A DNA stretch of 64,000 bases, taken from assembly GCA_037974665.1 (NCBI GenBank), contig CM075771.1, positions 36,130,425 through 36,194,424 on the forward strand, given 5' to 3'. Every line of letters begins with the position of its first letter. Position 1 is the stretch's first letter. This stretch comes from Ehretia macrophylla. Lineage: Eukaryota > Streptophyta > Magnoliopsida > Boraginales > Ehretiaceae. The notes beneath the pieces were generated by a model that searched no databases, was not told where the DNA came from, and saw only the letters and a list, made by a program, of their open reading frames with translations. The translations under genes were made by a program, and so were the position numbers. This document shows positions 46,730 through 58,751 of the stretch, piece by piece.

Positions 46730-48420
46730 GTTAAGAATGGATACTTCTTGGTCTTTGCCGGAATTTCGACTTGGGGATACCTTTGATCGATGGCCTACCC
46801 CTTCATTATTATTACATAGAGAAAAGATTTTTTGTCATCCATCTGCCATAGACATCAGGACTTACTTGTTGCGTTAGAGATGGGCGCTCACATAGTAGTC
46901 ATCTTTGCCTCTGGACTAAACATCTTGTCGTAGTCAATCCCGTACTATAGTGATGTGAGAAAGCATGAGCAACCGCATCCCTTCGACTGATCCATCACTT
47001 CATCGCTTCACCTTGTATACCCATTTGCAAGAAATTGGCTTTACTCTAGCAGGAAATGGAACAAGGTCCCATGTCTCATTCTTCTTTAGAGCAGAAATCC
47101 CCTCATGCATTGCATTCTCCCACTCATCATTACCCTTTGCGTCTTCAAACAAACTCGGTTCCCTGATCTCGGACACAGAACACTGTAAGAGCAAGACAGC
47201 GTCTGCAAAGTTGGCTTGCACATACTTCGGATTAGACTTCTTGATCCACAAAGATCTTCTCAGACTTGGCTGATTTTCAGTCATGATGTCTTCCATTGGT
47301 AGTGATTTCTTTTCTCGACTATCTCGCAACTCTGTTCGTGAGCTACTCTTTCCATTTCTTGGACAACTCTTTTCCTGGCTTATGGGCTTTGGACTTTGAA
47401 CCTTGCGAACACCTTCTATCAAATGGGGCTCAAAGAACTGCTAGTTCGTGAACTCGATTTTGGCAACTCTACTGGTCCCGAGTCATTCCCGACATAAACC
47501 TTATACCGCTCTGGTAACTGCGCTCACATACTCGTGTCTAAACTCTCCGAGTCTGGAAACACTACATTCTCGGTAGACCACCATGATGATGCCTCATCAA
47601 AGACAAGATATGGCGAGAAGTATGCTTTATTAGGGGTGGGATCAACACATCTCCACCCTTTCTTCTGCTCATTGTACCCAGTAAAGATAGACCGTATCGC
47701 CTTCTTTTCCAACTTTGTCCTCAACTGGTCCAGCACAAAGACGTAACAAAAGTACCCTAATACTCTGAAATGTGAAAGAGTCGGCTCACTCTTGTAAATA
47801 CCTGGTATGGCGAGATAAAACCAAGTTTCGCTTGAGGCAATTGTTGATGACATGAGCTTCAGTCATCATGCATTCAGCCCGGCTGCACATTCTTCGCATT
47901 CATCATGCGATTTCGCCAAGATGTCGATTCTTTCTCTCCGCGACTCCGTTCTACTATGTAGTATAAGAGCAGGCAAACTATCTGCGAATCTCATGCTTTT
48001 CAAGTAAGCACCAACTTCTGTGATGTGTATTCCCCTCCAGAGTTTGTCCTCAAGCATAGTCTTCTTTGCCTTTACTTTCTAAAAAACATTCTCCACACTA
48101 ATCTTCTGAACTCCATGAACTTTTTAAAGAATTTGGACTTCTCTTCTAAGAAATATACCCCGTGAGTCATCATCAATAAATGATTGCTTATAACGCTTAC
48201 CTAAGCATGATGGAGTGGAGACTCTGCCAAAGACGTTTGCTTGAATGAGCTGGTCAACTTCTCCCCAGTTCTGTACATAAGCAAAGAATGTCTAAGTCCC
48301 TCTTCCTTTCCTGAACCTGTGAGAACACTAACAAAATATGGTAGCAAAGATCTCATTCAAGACTTGAGAAATTCCATCCATCACAATAATGTCTTTTTTA
48401 TGTGGTTGAGTAATAGGGTG
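46730..48420 (-). pseudogene. Ty1/copia polyprotein fragment (integrase to RT), decayed
   Basis: Reading on the minus strand, the order is integrase core (DDDSRGIF-like near 48190), the C-terminal integrase part (VAERKNRHL-like and NAKNVQPG near 47900), the conserved SHFRVLGYFCYVF and GWRC.DPT..K..FS..LVFDEASSWW region (47524-47853), and then the RT start (WENAMHEGISALKKNETWDLV, SCKWVYKVK, 47000-47422). A broken LYQMDVKNAFL-like motif lies near 46850. Frames shift several times. No LTRs were found. Its place inside the mitochondrial insert suggests it was already in mitochondrial DNA. Confidence 0.82.
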
Positions 48421-49709
48421 TAGCTTCCCATGTTTTCTTTTTTTTTGGAATAAATGATCTACCTATACATGAAAAGGATAAAACAAAAAGAAATAATACC
48501 TTAATGCCTTATCAATGGAAAGGTCTTCAAAACTATGAATCTTTCATCTCTTCCCCTCCTACAATAAGGACGTGTCTAAGGATGCTACTTCGGGCAGGCA
48601 TGCTTCTTTTTATAGGGGCGTGCATCACTTTGGAAGTACTTTACAGGCTGATGCATGAGTCAGAACCTAATAGCTAGGCATGTCGTGGGAGGAGAATAAG
48701 CAAAATCTGTTGCATAATCCAAGTAAAAGTCACCATCTCACTAATCAAAATCATCATCACGACCAGTAGCTAATAAAATGGCTAGTCGATCTACCGGATA
48801 AACTTCTGCCTACCCCGCCCGGTCAAAGATCGTCGGGAGTATTTTTTTTTCAATGGGAGGCCAGCCCCATGGGATAGGATACTTGGCTCCATTGGTACTT
48901 CCCCTCATTCATCCCTTCATTCCAATCTATCCAGACTTATATGGCAACCCGTACTAATTTCTCCGACCATAAAAGAAGGGATTGGACTCAGGTAGGCAAG
49001 GCAGGATCTCAACCCATTTCTCCCATCAAGCAAGCATCAGAGTCAACAGGATTTTTATATTTCTCATCTGGGATAGGCCCCAAAAAAGAAAGAGCTATGA
49101 ATTAGGAAAGACTAGCACAAAGAAGCGATGACTTTCTCTTCTCGGGCCAGTAACCTTCATTCGATGCAAATAGTTTTTGCTAAAGTGGGCGGCGGTGTCC
49201 CTCCCTCAAAGCGCGACGGAGAGATCAAAAGGCCCAATGGGCTTATCGACAACCCATCTACTTCAACAATGCTTCATTCTTGCAAGACGTGATACCGACG
49301 CGTTGTAAAGACTCTAATGTTTGGCGAGTTGGGTTCTCGTCCTTTTTGCAGCTCACGACGAATGACCCGAGACTAAAAAATAGCCCAAATAGAAGAAAAA
49401 TAGCGCGAAACTGATGAAACTGTTCGATTTTGGGTACCAAAAATTTGGGCAGCAGAGCAGGCTTCCTACCCCCATCGTAGAGCTCCCAAAGAGCTTTCCA
49501 ACAGTATGTTGTGTGCCGCAAAACTCCTTACAATCAAAAGTTATGGGCACCGGAGCGACGGAGACCAGGTCACATGCCCCATGCCCTTGGTTTGCGGCCC
49601 AGCCTCTATGCGAAGCGAAGTTGTCTTGCCCAAGATGCCGTGGGACTCGAGAATAGAAATGTGTTGGATAAAGCATCTTGGCAAGGCTAAACGGGGAAAA
49701 AAATGAAAT

Positions 49710-49829
49710 GGGGGTGCAACACAAGGACATCCTAGGGGGTCACCCATCCGAGTACTACTCTCGCCCAAGCACGCTTAACTTCGGAGTTCTGATGGGATCT
49801 GGTGCATTAGTGCTGGTATGATCTTACCC
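49710..49829 (-). rRNA. 5S rRNA gene copy (type II)
   Basis: This 120-nt copy is close to consensus, with CCGAGTAC and GATCTGGTGC variants on the plus strand and a changed 5' end (ATCTTACCC). A minus-strand T-run follows it. Confidence 0.87.
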
Positions 49830-50384
49830 ATCATGTTGATGGGGCAAAGCGCTTATGTGTAGATGGTACACAGTCCCAGCCAAGAGAGACGGCCCATTCA
49901 AAAGGTCCAATGGGCTTATCGACAGCCCATCTACTTTAACAACGCATCATTCTCGCAAGATATGACATCGACACATTGTCCAGCCTCTAATGTTCTGCGA
50001 GTTGGGTTCTCATTCTTTTTGCGGCTCACGATGAATGACCCGGGATGAAAAAATAGTGCAATAGGAAGAAAAGTGGCCCGAAACTAAAAAAAATGTTCGA
50101 TTTTGGGTTCCGTAAATAGGTGCAGCCAAGCAAGCTTTCTACCCCCTTGTAGAGCTCCCAGAGAGCTATTCAACTGTATGCCGTGCGCCGCATAACTCCT
50201 TATGCATCAAAAGTTATGGGCACCGGAGCAACGGAGACCTGGTCACAAGCCCTGCGCCCTCGGTTTGCAGGCCCAACCTCTACGCGAAGTGAAGTTGTCT
50301 TGCCCAAGATGCTGTGGGACTCAAGAATAGAAATGTGATGGATAAAGCATCTTGGCAAGGCTAAACGGGGTACAAAAATGAAAA

Positions 50385-50504
50385 TAGGGTGCAACACGAG
50401 GACTTCCCAAGGGGTCAGCCATCCTAGTACTACTCTCGCCCAAGCACGCTTAACTTCGGAGTTCTGATGGGATCCGTTGCATTAGCGCTGGTATGATCGC
50501 ATCT
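50385..50504 (-). rRNA. 5S rRNA gene copy (type I)
   Basis: This 120-nt copy carries the GTCAGCC variant in the C-box region and GATCCGTTGC on the plus strand, shared with copies at 60262 and 61612. The 5' end is also altered (GCATCT). Confidence 0.85.
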
Positions 50505-51025
50505 GTCATGCTAATTGTACAAAGCCCTTATGTGTTGACGGTTCACAGTCCCAGCCAAGAGAGATGGCCCATTCAAAAGGCCCAATGGGCTTATCAACAA
50601 CCCATCTTCTTCAACAACGTTTCATTCTTGCAAGACATGATATCGACGCATTGTAGAGCCTCTAATGTTCAGCGAGTTGGGTTCTCGTCCATTTTGCGGC
50701 TCACGACGAGCGACCCGAGAATAAAAAATAGCCCAAAAAGAAGAAAAATAGCCCAAAACTGATGAAACTGTTCGATTTTGGGTACCAAAAATTTGGGTAG
50801 CAGAGCAGGCTTCTTTCCCCCGTCGTAGAGTTCTCAAAGAGCTTTCCAACGGTATGTTGTGCACCACATAACTCCTTATAGATCAAAAGTTATGGGCACC
50901 AGAGCGATTGAGACCAGGTCATAAGCCCCACGCCCTCGGTTAGCGTGCCCAGCCTCTGCGCTGAGAATAGAAATGTGACGGATAAAGCATCTTGGAAAGG
51001 CTAAACAAGGAAATAAAAATAAAAA

Positions 51026-51145
51026 TGGTGTGCAACCCGAGGACTTTCCATGGGGTCACCCATCCTAGTACTACTCTCGCCCAAGTACGCTTAACTTCGG
51101 AGTTTTGATGGGATCCAGTGCATTAGTGCTGGTATGATCGCAACC
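51026..51145 (-). rRNA. 5S rRNA gene copy
   Basis: This full-length copy has changes at both ends (TGGTGTGCAACCC and GCAACC on the plus strand) and GAGTTTTGATG in the middle. Confidence 0.84.
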
Positions 51146-51657
51146 GTTATTCTAATGGTGCAAATCGCTTATGTGTTGACGGTTCACAGTCCCAGCCAAG
51201 AGAGACGATCCATTCAAAAGGCCCAATGGGTTTATTGACAGCCCATCTGCGTCAATAATGCTTCATTCTCGTAAGACGTGATATCGATGCATTGTAGAGC
51301 CTCTAATGTTCGGCGAGTTGGGTTCTCATACTTTTCTCGGCTCATGACGAATTCCCCAGGACTAAAAAACAGCGCAAAATGAAGAAAAATGGCCCAAAAC
51401 TGATGAAAACATTCAATTTTGGGTACCGAAAATTTGGACAACCGAGCAAGATTCCTACCCCCATAGTAGAGCTCCCAGAGAGCTTTCCAACGGTATGCTG
51501 TGCGCTGCATAACTCCTTACAGATCAAAAGTTATGGGCACCGGGCCTAGCGTCTACGGGAAGTGAAGTTGTCACGCCCAAGATGTCGTGGGGCTCGAGAA
51601 TAGAAATGTGATGGATAAAGCATCTTGGCAAGGCTAAACGGGGCCAAAAAATGAAAA

Positions 51658-51777
51658 GATGGTACAACACGAGGACTTTCCAGGGGGTCACCCATCCTAG
51701 TACTACTTTTACCCAAGCACGCTTAACTTCAGAGTTCCGATGGGATCCGGTGCATTAGTACTGGTATGATCTTACCC
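51658..51777 (-). rRNA. 5S rRNA gene copy
   Basis: Full length. CTTTTACCC replaces the usual CTCTCGCCC on the plus strand, and the 5' end reads CTTACCC, like the copy at 49710. Confidence 0.84.
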
Positions 51778-52330
51778 GTTATACTGATGGTGCAAAGCGC
51801 TTATGTGTTGATGGTACATAGTCCCAGCCAAGAGGGACGGCCCATTCAAAAGGCCCAGTGGGCTTATCGATTGCCTATCTGCTTCAACAACGCAGCATTC
51901 TCGCAAGACGTGATATCGACGCATTGTCGAGCCTTTAATGTTCCGCAAGTTGGGTTCTCGTCCTTTTTGCGGCGCACGACAAATGACCCGGGACAAACAA
52001 ATAGTGTAATAAGACAAAAAGTGGCCCGAAACTGATGAAAACGTTCGGTTTTGGATTCCAAAAATAGCGCAGCCAAGCAAGCTTTCTACCCCCATCGTAA
52101 AGCTCCCAAAGAGCTTCCCAATGGTATGCCGTGTGCCGCATAACTCCTTATGGATCAAAAATTATGGCACCGGAGCAACGGAGACCTGGTCATGAGCCCT
52201 GCGCCCTCGGATTGCGGGCCCAACCTTTATGCGAAGCGATGTTGTCTTGCCCAAGATGCCGTAGGACTCGAGAATAGAAATGTGATGGATAAAGCATCTT
52301 GGCAAGGCTAAACGGGGGAAAAAATGAAAA

Positions 52331-52450
52331 CGGGGTGCAACACGAGGACTTCCCAGGGGGTTACCCATCGTAGTACTACTCTCGCCCAAGCACGCTTAAC
52401 TTCGGAGTTCTTATGGGATCTGGTGAACTATTGCTTGTATGATCGCACCC
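52331..52450 (-). rRNA. 5S rRNA gene copy, 5' part altered
   Basis: Full length. The plus strand has GGTGAACTATTGCTTGTAT in place of the conserved GGTGCATTAGTGCTGGTAT, affecting the first helix region. Confidence 0.84.
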
Positions 52451-53005
52451 GTCACGTTGATGGTGCAAAGCCCATATGTGTTGACGGTTCACAGTCCTAG
52501 TGAATAGAGACGGTGCATTCAAAAGGCCCAATGGGCTTATCGACAGCCCATCTGCTTCAACAACGCAGCATTCTCGCAAGACGTGATATCAACGCATTAT
52601 AGAGCCTCTAATGTTCTGCGAGTTGGGTTCTCGTCCTTTTCACGGTTCACGACGAATGACTCGGGATAAAAAAATAGAGCAAAAAGAAGAAAATTGGCCC
52701 GAAATTGGTAAAAACTTTTGAATTTGTGTACCAAAAATTGGCGCAGCTGAGCTGGATTGCTGGCGCCATAGTAGAGCTCCCAGAGAGCTTTCCAACGGTA
52801 TGCTGTACGCTGTATAACTCCTTACGGATTAAAAGTTATAGGCACTGGAGTGACGGAGACATGGTCACAAGCCCTACGCCCTCAGTTTGCAGGCCCAGCA
52901 TCTACGCGAAACAAAGTTTTCTTGCCCAAGATCCCGTGGGACTCGAGAATAGAAATGTGATGGATAAAGAATCTTGGCAAGGCTAAACAGGGAAAAAAAT
53001 GAAAA

Positions 53006-53125
53006 GAGGGTGCAACACGACGACTTCCCAGTGGGTCACCCATCCTAGTACTATTCTCGCCCAAGCACGCTTAACTTCGGAGTTCTGATGGGATCCGGTG
53101 CATTAATGCTAGTATGATCGCAACG
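53006..53125 (-). rRNA. 5S rRNA gene copy next to solo LTR F
   Basis: The body is close to consensus. The first bases are altered (GCAACG on the plus strand). Solo LTR F is inserted only 11 bp upstream of its start, which would separate the gene from its normal upstream promoter. Confidence 0.87.
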
Positions 53126-53131
53126 GTCATG

Positions 53132-53136
53132 CTGAT
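53132..53136. repeat. Target-site duplication of solo LTR F, left copy (CTGAT)
   Basis: CTGAT is repeated at 57408-57412. The uninterrupted spacer reads CATGCTGATGGTGC. Confidence 0.95.
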
Positions 53137-53154
53137 TGTGAGGCCCGACCCCGA

Positions 53155-53520
53155 ATAACGTGTGTTACCTCGATTTGCGTGCCTTAGACCCAGAATTATA
53201 TGATTAACCTTGAATTATGTGCCATTTCTTGGTTTTTGTGCATACCTCGTTATACGTGCCTTGACCTAAGATCGTGTGCCCTGACCTCGATTTATGTGCG
53301 TTACCTCGATTCGTGTGCCCTAACCTTAAACTGCATGCCTTAACCTAGATATAGGGTCGTGCCTTGATTTATGTGCATTGCATTAAATTACGTGCCTTGC
53401 TTTGGTTTACGTGCATTCACTTAGGGTTGCGTGTATTTAACTTGGAATTCGTGCATTTGCCTTGAAGTGCATGCCTTATCTCGTAGTGCATTCCATAGAC
53501 CTAGGAAAATGTGCCTGCAC
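53155..53520 (+). repeat. Degenerate short tandem repeats at the start of the family A LTR
   Basis: Units of about 20-25 bp are built on cgtgccttgacct with many variants. The same array occurs at 2630-2980. Confidence 0.65.
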
Positions 53521-55865
53521 GCTAATCAATAAAGATTCCTGCACAAAGCACAAGACAATAAAATAATCCTACACAATCCACTAACTATTAAAATAATATT
53601 ATACTAATCCTACATATTCCACTAACCAATATTATATTTCTAATTCAAATTCTCTACAAACTCCACTAAAAATAAAATAACACTAAATTATTCCTAAATT
53701 TTCCACTACCTATTATTCTATTCATAATTCAACTCATCCTCAAACATCAATTATATTCTATATTACCTAGAATCCCTAAATACCCAACATTTTCTTACAC
53801 AAACACTAAACCCAAGACATTCTTTTGACATTCCCTAACATGCTCTAACAACAAACAATAAACTAAACACTCAATATTCCTCACAAAGCACAAGAATGCA
53901 TAAAAAATACACACCACACACTACCCTAGCCCTCATTTTTGACCAAGGCACCCCACATACAATCAAAATTCAGATTTTACACCAAAAACATCTCACACAT
54001 GCTCTCTCAACTCACGAAAACCAAGCACACACGCACACACGCTAAGACTTCATTTTTCCTCTCAAACTCTCTCATTCTCTCTCATTCTCTCTCCAGTTTT
54101 GACCATGGCTGCCCTTTGAGCTCCTAATACTTATAACAAGCTCTCAAGGACTCTCAAGACCACTCCAAGCTCGGCCATAGCAAGCAACATAGCAAGAATC
54201 TCTCACAAAGCTTAAAAACCTCTCATTTTCGGCCATAGGTAAGTTTTAAAGGTTTTCTTCCTTGTCTTTTGGTTTCACACACATGCACACCTCCTACACA
54301 AGCTAACTAAGCTAGGATTTAAGTAAAAACCAGCCATCACTTGGCCAAAGCAAGAAAAAGGGCTATTTGTGTGATTCAAAGGGGCAATCTTGCATTTTCA
54401 TTCATCAATAGGCTAAGGTGAGGGTTAAACTCTTTTAAAAGCTTTCAAAACTCACATGCATGCTCTCATATGGCTATATTTACCTCTGTAGTTATTGTAT
54501 ATGTGTGTATATGAGCCTATCCACTCATGCATAGATTGATAATGGCTAGAAACTTGAAGATATGTAAACACGTTTTTGCTGGCAGATTACTGAGCTTATA
54601 GAACGAAGTGCTTTTGGCTTAGTAAAAATTGATAAAAATGTATAAAAATTGGTAGGTCACTAGTTTTGTCCGTTATGAACATTTTTTTGTAGAAATAGGA
54701 CAAGGCCAAATTTGACTCTATGACCTCCAAAATGGCCAAATATTGAAAGGTGTCTAAATCTGGAAAACTTGGAAATATGAAGTAGGTTTCTGGCAGCTTT
54801 CTGACCTTGTAGAACGAAATCGTTTTGACCTATTAAAAGATGTCCAAAATGTATGCAATTTGTTATTACACTAGATTGGTCAGTTCTGAACATATTTGGA
54901 AGAAATAGGCTAAGGCTAATTTTGAGTTTAAAGGTCTCAAAAGTAGCAAATATCGAAATATGTACAAATCTGGACAGTTTTGTGTAGTCTCACAGTTTTG
55001 GCCATATCTCCTAAGTCCGAACTCCAAATGCAGCGAGGTTTGTTCCTAGATTTAAAGCACTCATTAAAATTCAATTTGACATTTGGTTCATGGAATTTGG
55101 AGGTTATTTACTTGGCTAATTGAATGTAGAAAAATAGACCATTGCAGTAGGGTTTTTGCTTAGTAATATGCCTTGAATCATGTTGTAACTTTACTTGAGG
55201 TGTTGAATGCTTGGAATTGTGGCAATTAGAAGTTGTGTGGGCTGTTTTGGTTGGTGGAGGATGCTTAATTGATTGATGCATGGCTTGGGTTTAATTACAT
55301 GACAAATTGTTGCTTAATCGCATGTGTAGCACGAAATTGAGGCCCTATTGCTTATGAATACATGCTAAGTGATGATCCTATGGTTAAATGTGTTCAATTG
55401 AATGGTTAGCAGGCTGTTCAATAATTGCTAAGTATGATTGAAATGGTTTAAGTGTTTCTTGTGGTCCCTAGCAAGTTAAACCAACACCCGAGCATGTCGA
55501 TTGCAAACCCTAATGGCCACGTAGACTCCCAAGTCATGAACCACTCTTGTGTGACTTATAATTGATGTTTAGGATAGTTAAAAGGCTGCCCGGAATTGTC
55601 TTTATAGCTCTAAGTATGATACTTGATGATTGCGTGTTGATAAGTGAACTATCCTTGCACCCGGTCTTGTGTAAGTGTTGTAGCATGCTTGTATGATCTT
55701 AACACTTGATATGTGAACCCAAAATAAGTTATATGACTTTTTTTATATGTGTGACATGGCTGCCCGTTAAATGTTTATATACTTCCAAGTGTTTTACAAA
55801 GTGAATTTACATGTCAAAGCATGACTCATATGTTGACTTGTCGATATGTGATTATACGTGTATCT

Positions 55866-55891
55866 GGAGGCAACCTACTTTGTTGACCTCC
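55866..55891 (+). promoter_or_regulatory. CTACTTT-loop hairpin, first copy in F
   Basis: Arms GGAGGCAAC (55866-55874) and GTTGACCTCC (55882-55891) pair with one bulged A around loop CTACTTT. Confidence 0.6.
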
Positions 55892-56049
55892 TAATGTGAA
55901 TTGTTAAAAGATATTCAATGGCTTATTTGAACATGATTACTTGGCTGCCTGTGAAAGTTTAATTGCTTTCAAATTGATATATGAAATGATTATATGTCCT
56001 TACAATGCCTTATGTGCCAATATGTCAAAATGAGATCATATACTTGCTC

Positions 56050-56075
56050 GGAGGCAACCTACTTTGTTGACCTCC
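56050..56075 (+). promoter_or_regulatory. CTACTTT-loop hairpin, second copy in F
   Basis: It is identical in sequence to 55866-55891 and lies 184 bp downstream. The only LTR family here with two copies. Confidence 0.6.
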
Positions 56076-56683
56076 TAATGTGAAATGTTAAATGGAATAA
56101 ATGTGCATTGCATACAAGGTTGCAACCTTTCATTGTGGCATGGTACCGTTTCACGAACACCAGGCGACATAGGGCTTGCCGGTGCTCCCGTGACTACCGT
56201 GGTCCAATTCCCTCTCTCGCTTGGCATTGCACCCTCGGAGAGTTGGGTCATAGAATTTGGTGTACATCCGGAGTACACCCATTTGGAGTGATAAATGGAT
56301 GATTGATGCCGGCTACAACAATGGTTATTGGAAATGAACTTGAAGGCAAAAGCATAATGTATCCCTTGAACGGCAGGAACTAAGTGCTATGTGGGGTGCT
56401 ACACCTAAAAGTGGTGGGAGCTACCTCTTGAGCCCGTAGGAGCCATCTCTAGAGCCCTGTACGTATCAAAATGTATCATTTTTACTATGTGTTTAAGTAC
56501 TCTCGCTTGGTTCCTAGAGGATCTCGGGGAGGAAAGACGGGTAAATGTGTTCATTTATATTTATGTTATGTTATGAACTTACCTACTTTATATGACATGT
56601 TTCCAAAGGAATTTTCATAAGATTAACCGGAAAAAGGATTTCAAAACCTTGTCCCTTGTTCCCCCCCCCCCCCCTCCCCCCTT

Positions 56684-56705
56684 GGTGAGTTCATAAGGAC
56701 TCACC
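56684..56705 (+). promoter_or_regulatory. Second LTR hairpin (F form)
   Basis: Arms GGTGAGT (56684-56690) and ACTCACC (56699-56705) pair perfectly with an 8-nt loop. A run of about 14 C precedes it. Confidence 0.55.
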
Positions 56706-57960
56706 CTCTTTTTGTCACAAGTGAAGCAGATTTGGAACAGGTACCCGAAGAAAATGTGCTAGTTGATGAACCTTTGGAACGACTATGTGCATTGCGTGTT
56801 TTTCGTGAACATGGATGCTATTAGGGATGTTGTGTTTGTTTTTGGACTCTTTATTTCATTGATGTAAATGATCTTGTTATAATTTGGGTCTAATTTTGAT
56901 TGTACTATCTATAACTGGACAAGCACTCTATTTGGTTGTTTGCTATCACTATCTTAATTTAGTAACTATCATAGGCATTTGGAGCACTAGGTGAAGGATT
57001 AAATAAGATGACTCTATCTAATCTTAATCAGGTACTCATTCATAGGCTAAAGGATAATAGGTGCTTGTGTAATAAGAACTAATGAATAAACGGGACATAG
57101 TTATCATGTTAGGCTTATTAAACAAATGAGACTTTCGAGACAAATTAATAGGCATATCGGTTTATGACCAAATAGGAATCTTAGTTGGAATCGGGTTAAT
57201 GATTGGAAGTTTTTAGGCGTTTAGAAAATAGGTCAAACTAAAAAGCCTAATTACATCCATTATGCTGCCAGTTTTTCAAAAAACTTTTGGAGTTCTAGGC
57301 TAACGAATAAGTATTAATCTTCGTGAATCGGTTATACTCGTAAAATAACGATAATGATTTAGGTCATACCCTAGTCTAGCATCCGTAGGTCGGGTTGGGG
57401 CGTGACACTGATGGTGCAAAAGCGCTTGTGTATTGACAGTTCACAGTCCCAGCCAAGAGAGACGACCCATTCAAAAGGCCCAACGGGCTTATCGATAGCC
57501 CATCTACTTCAACAACGCAGTATTCTCGCAAGACGTGATATCGACGCATTTTACAGCCTCTAATGTTCGGCGAGTTGGGTTCTCGTCCTTTTCAGGGCTC
57601 ACGACGAATGACCCGGGATGAAAAAATAGAGTAAAAAGAAGAAAAGTGGCTCAAAACTGGTAAAAACATTCGATTATGGGTACCAAAAATAGGTGCAGCT
57701 GAGTAGAATTGCTACCCCCATAGTAGAGCTCCTAGAGAGCTTTCCAACGGTATGATGTGCGCTACATAACTCCTTACGGATCAAAAGTTATAGGCATCGG
57801 AGCGACGGAGACTTGGTCACAAGCCCCATGCCCTGGGTTTGCAGGTCCAGCCTCTACGTGAAGCGAAGCTGTCTTGCCTAAGATGCTGTGGGACTCGAGA
57901 ATAGAAATGTGATGGATAAAGCATCTTGGCAAGGATAAACATGAAAAAAAAATATGAAAA

Positions 57961-58080
57961 GAGGGTGCAACACGAGTACCTCCCAAGGGGTCACCCATTC
58001 GAGTACTACTCTTGCCCAAGCACGCTTAACTTCAGAGTTCTGATGGGATTTGGTGCATTAGTGCTGGTATGATCACACTC
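57961..58080 (-). rRNA. 5S rRNA gene copy (type II)
   Basis: Full length, with type II variants (CGAGTAC, GATTTGGTGC on the plus strand) and CTCTTGCCC in the A-box area. Confidence 0.85.
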
Positions 58081-58636
58081 ATCATGCTGATGGAGCAAAA
58101 CACTTATGTGTTGATGGTACACAGTCCCAGCCAAGAGAGACGACCCATTCAAAAGACCCAATGAGCTTATCGATAGCCCATCTGCTTCAACAACGCAGCA
58201 TTCTCGCAATATGTGATATCGACGCATTGTAGAGCCTCAAATGTTTTGCGAGTTGGGTTCTCGTCCATTTCGCGGCTCATGACGAACGACCTGGGATAAA
58301 AAAAAAAGCGCAAAATGAAGAAAAGTGGTCCAAAACTGATGAAAATGTTTAATTTTGGGTACCAAAAATAGGCACAGCCGAGCAAGATTGCTGCCCCTAT
58401 AGTAGAGCTCCCAGAGAGCTTTCCAACGTTATGTTGTGCGCTGCATCATTCCTTACGAATCAAAAGTTATGGGCACCGGAGCATCGAAGACCTGGTCATA
58501 AGCCCCACGCCCTCGGTTTGCAAGCCCAGCCTCTACGCGAAGCAAAGTTGTCTTGCCCAAGATGCCGTGGGACTCGAGAATAGAAATGTGATAGATAAAG
58601 CATCTTGGTAAGGCTAAACGGGAAAAAAATGAAAAT

Positions 58637-58751
58637 GGGGTGCAACACTCTTCCTAGGGGGTCAGTCATCCGAGTACTACTCACGCCTAAGCACGTTTAA
58701 CTTTGGAGACTTGATGGGATCCGTTCCATTAGTGCTGGTATGATTGCACCC
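58637..58751 (-). pseudogene. 5S rRNA gene copy, shortened, with upstream spacer deleted
   Basis: About 115 nt; a few bases near its 3' end are missing, so CACGAGGAC is lost. It also has many substitutions. The upstream spacer (minus strand) lacks about 95 bp, joining the gene start to GCTTCAACAACG at a shared GCT. Its TATA-like upstream region is therefore gone. Confidence 0.82.

Larger units (their letters stand above)
41113..49224. mobile_element. Nuclear insert of plant mitochondrial DNA (NUMT), about 8.1 kb
   Basis: The sequence character changes sharply at both junctions with the 5S unit. Inside are nad9, chloroplast-derived petG/trnW/trnP of the kind carried by plant mitochondria, and a copia fragment. 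There is no target-site duplication and no terminal repeat, and each junction shows a few bases of shared sequence (around GTTCT on the left and TCAAAAGGCCC on the right). That fits end-joining capture. No other gene is recognised in 41113-43380, 43930-44740, 45320-46730 or 48420-49224. Frames there (for example 42500-42736 and 45756-45953 minus) have no family signature that I can name. Confidence 0.85.
49225..53136 (-). repeat. 5S rDNA array segment 2
   Basis: Six units of 632-675 bp lie on the minus strand between the mitochondrial insert and solo LTR F. Spacers fall into at least two types (see the dimer finding). Reading frames here repeat with the unit and are not genes. Confidence 0.93.
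53137..57407 (+). mobile_element. Solo LTR F of family A, 4271 bp, with TSD
   Basis: It starts TGTGAGGCCCGACCCC, ends GGGGCGTGACA and is flanked by CTGAT. No internal region is present, so the element has been reduced to a solo LTR by recombination. It serves as the reference for the broken A LTR. It holds a degenerate tgccttgacc array (53155-53520), a donor-like site (54418), two CTACTTT-loop hairpins (55866-55891 and 56050-56075), a GGTGTAC hairpin (56259-56279), a C-run, the second hairpin (56684-56705) and an acceptor-like AACAG (56740). Confidence 0.93.

Noticed and set aside
56661..56680. C-rich run as a G-quadruplex or regulatory element
   Set aside because: It is a simple homopolymer run of a kind that also varies in length between the E LTRs. 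No second copy in family A is available to show conservation.
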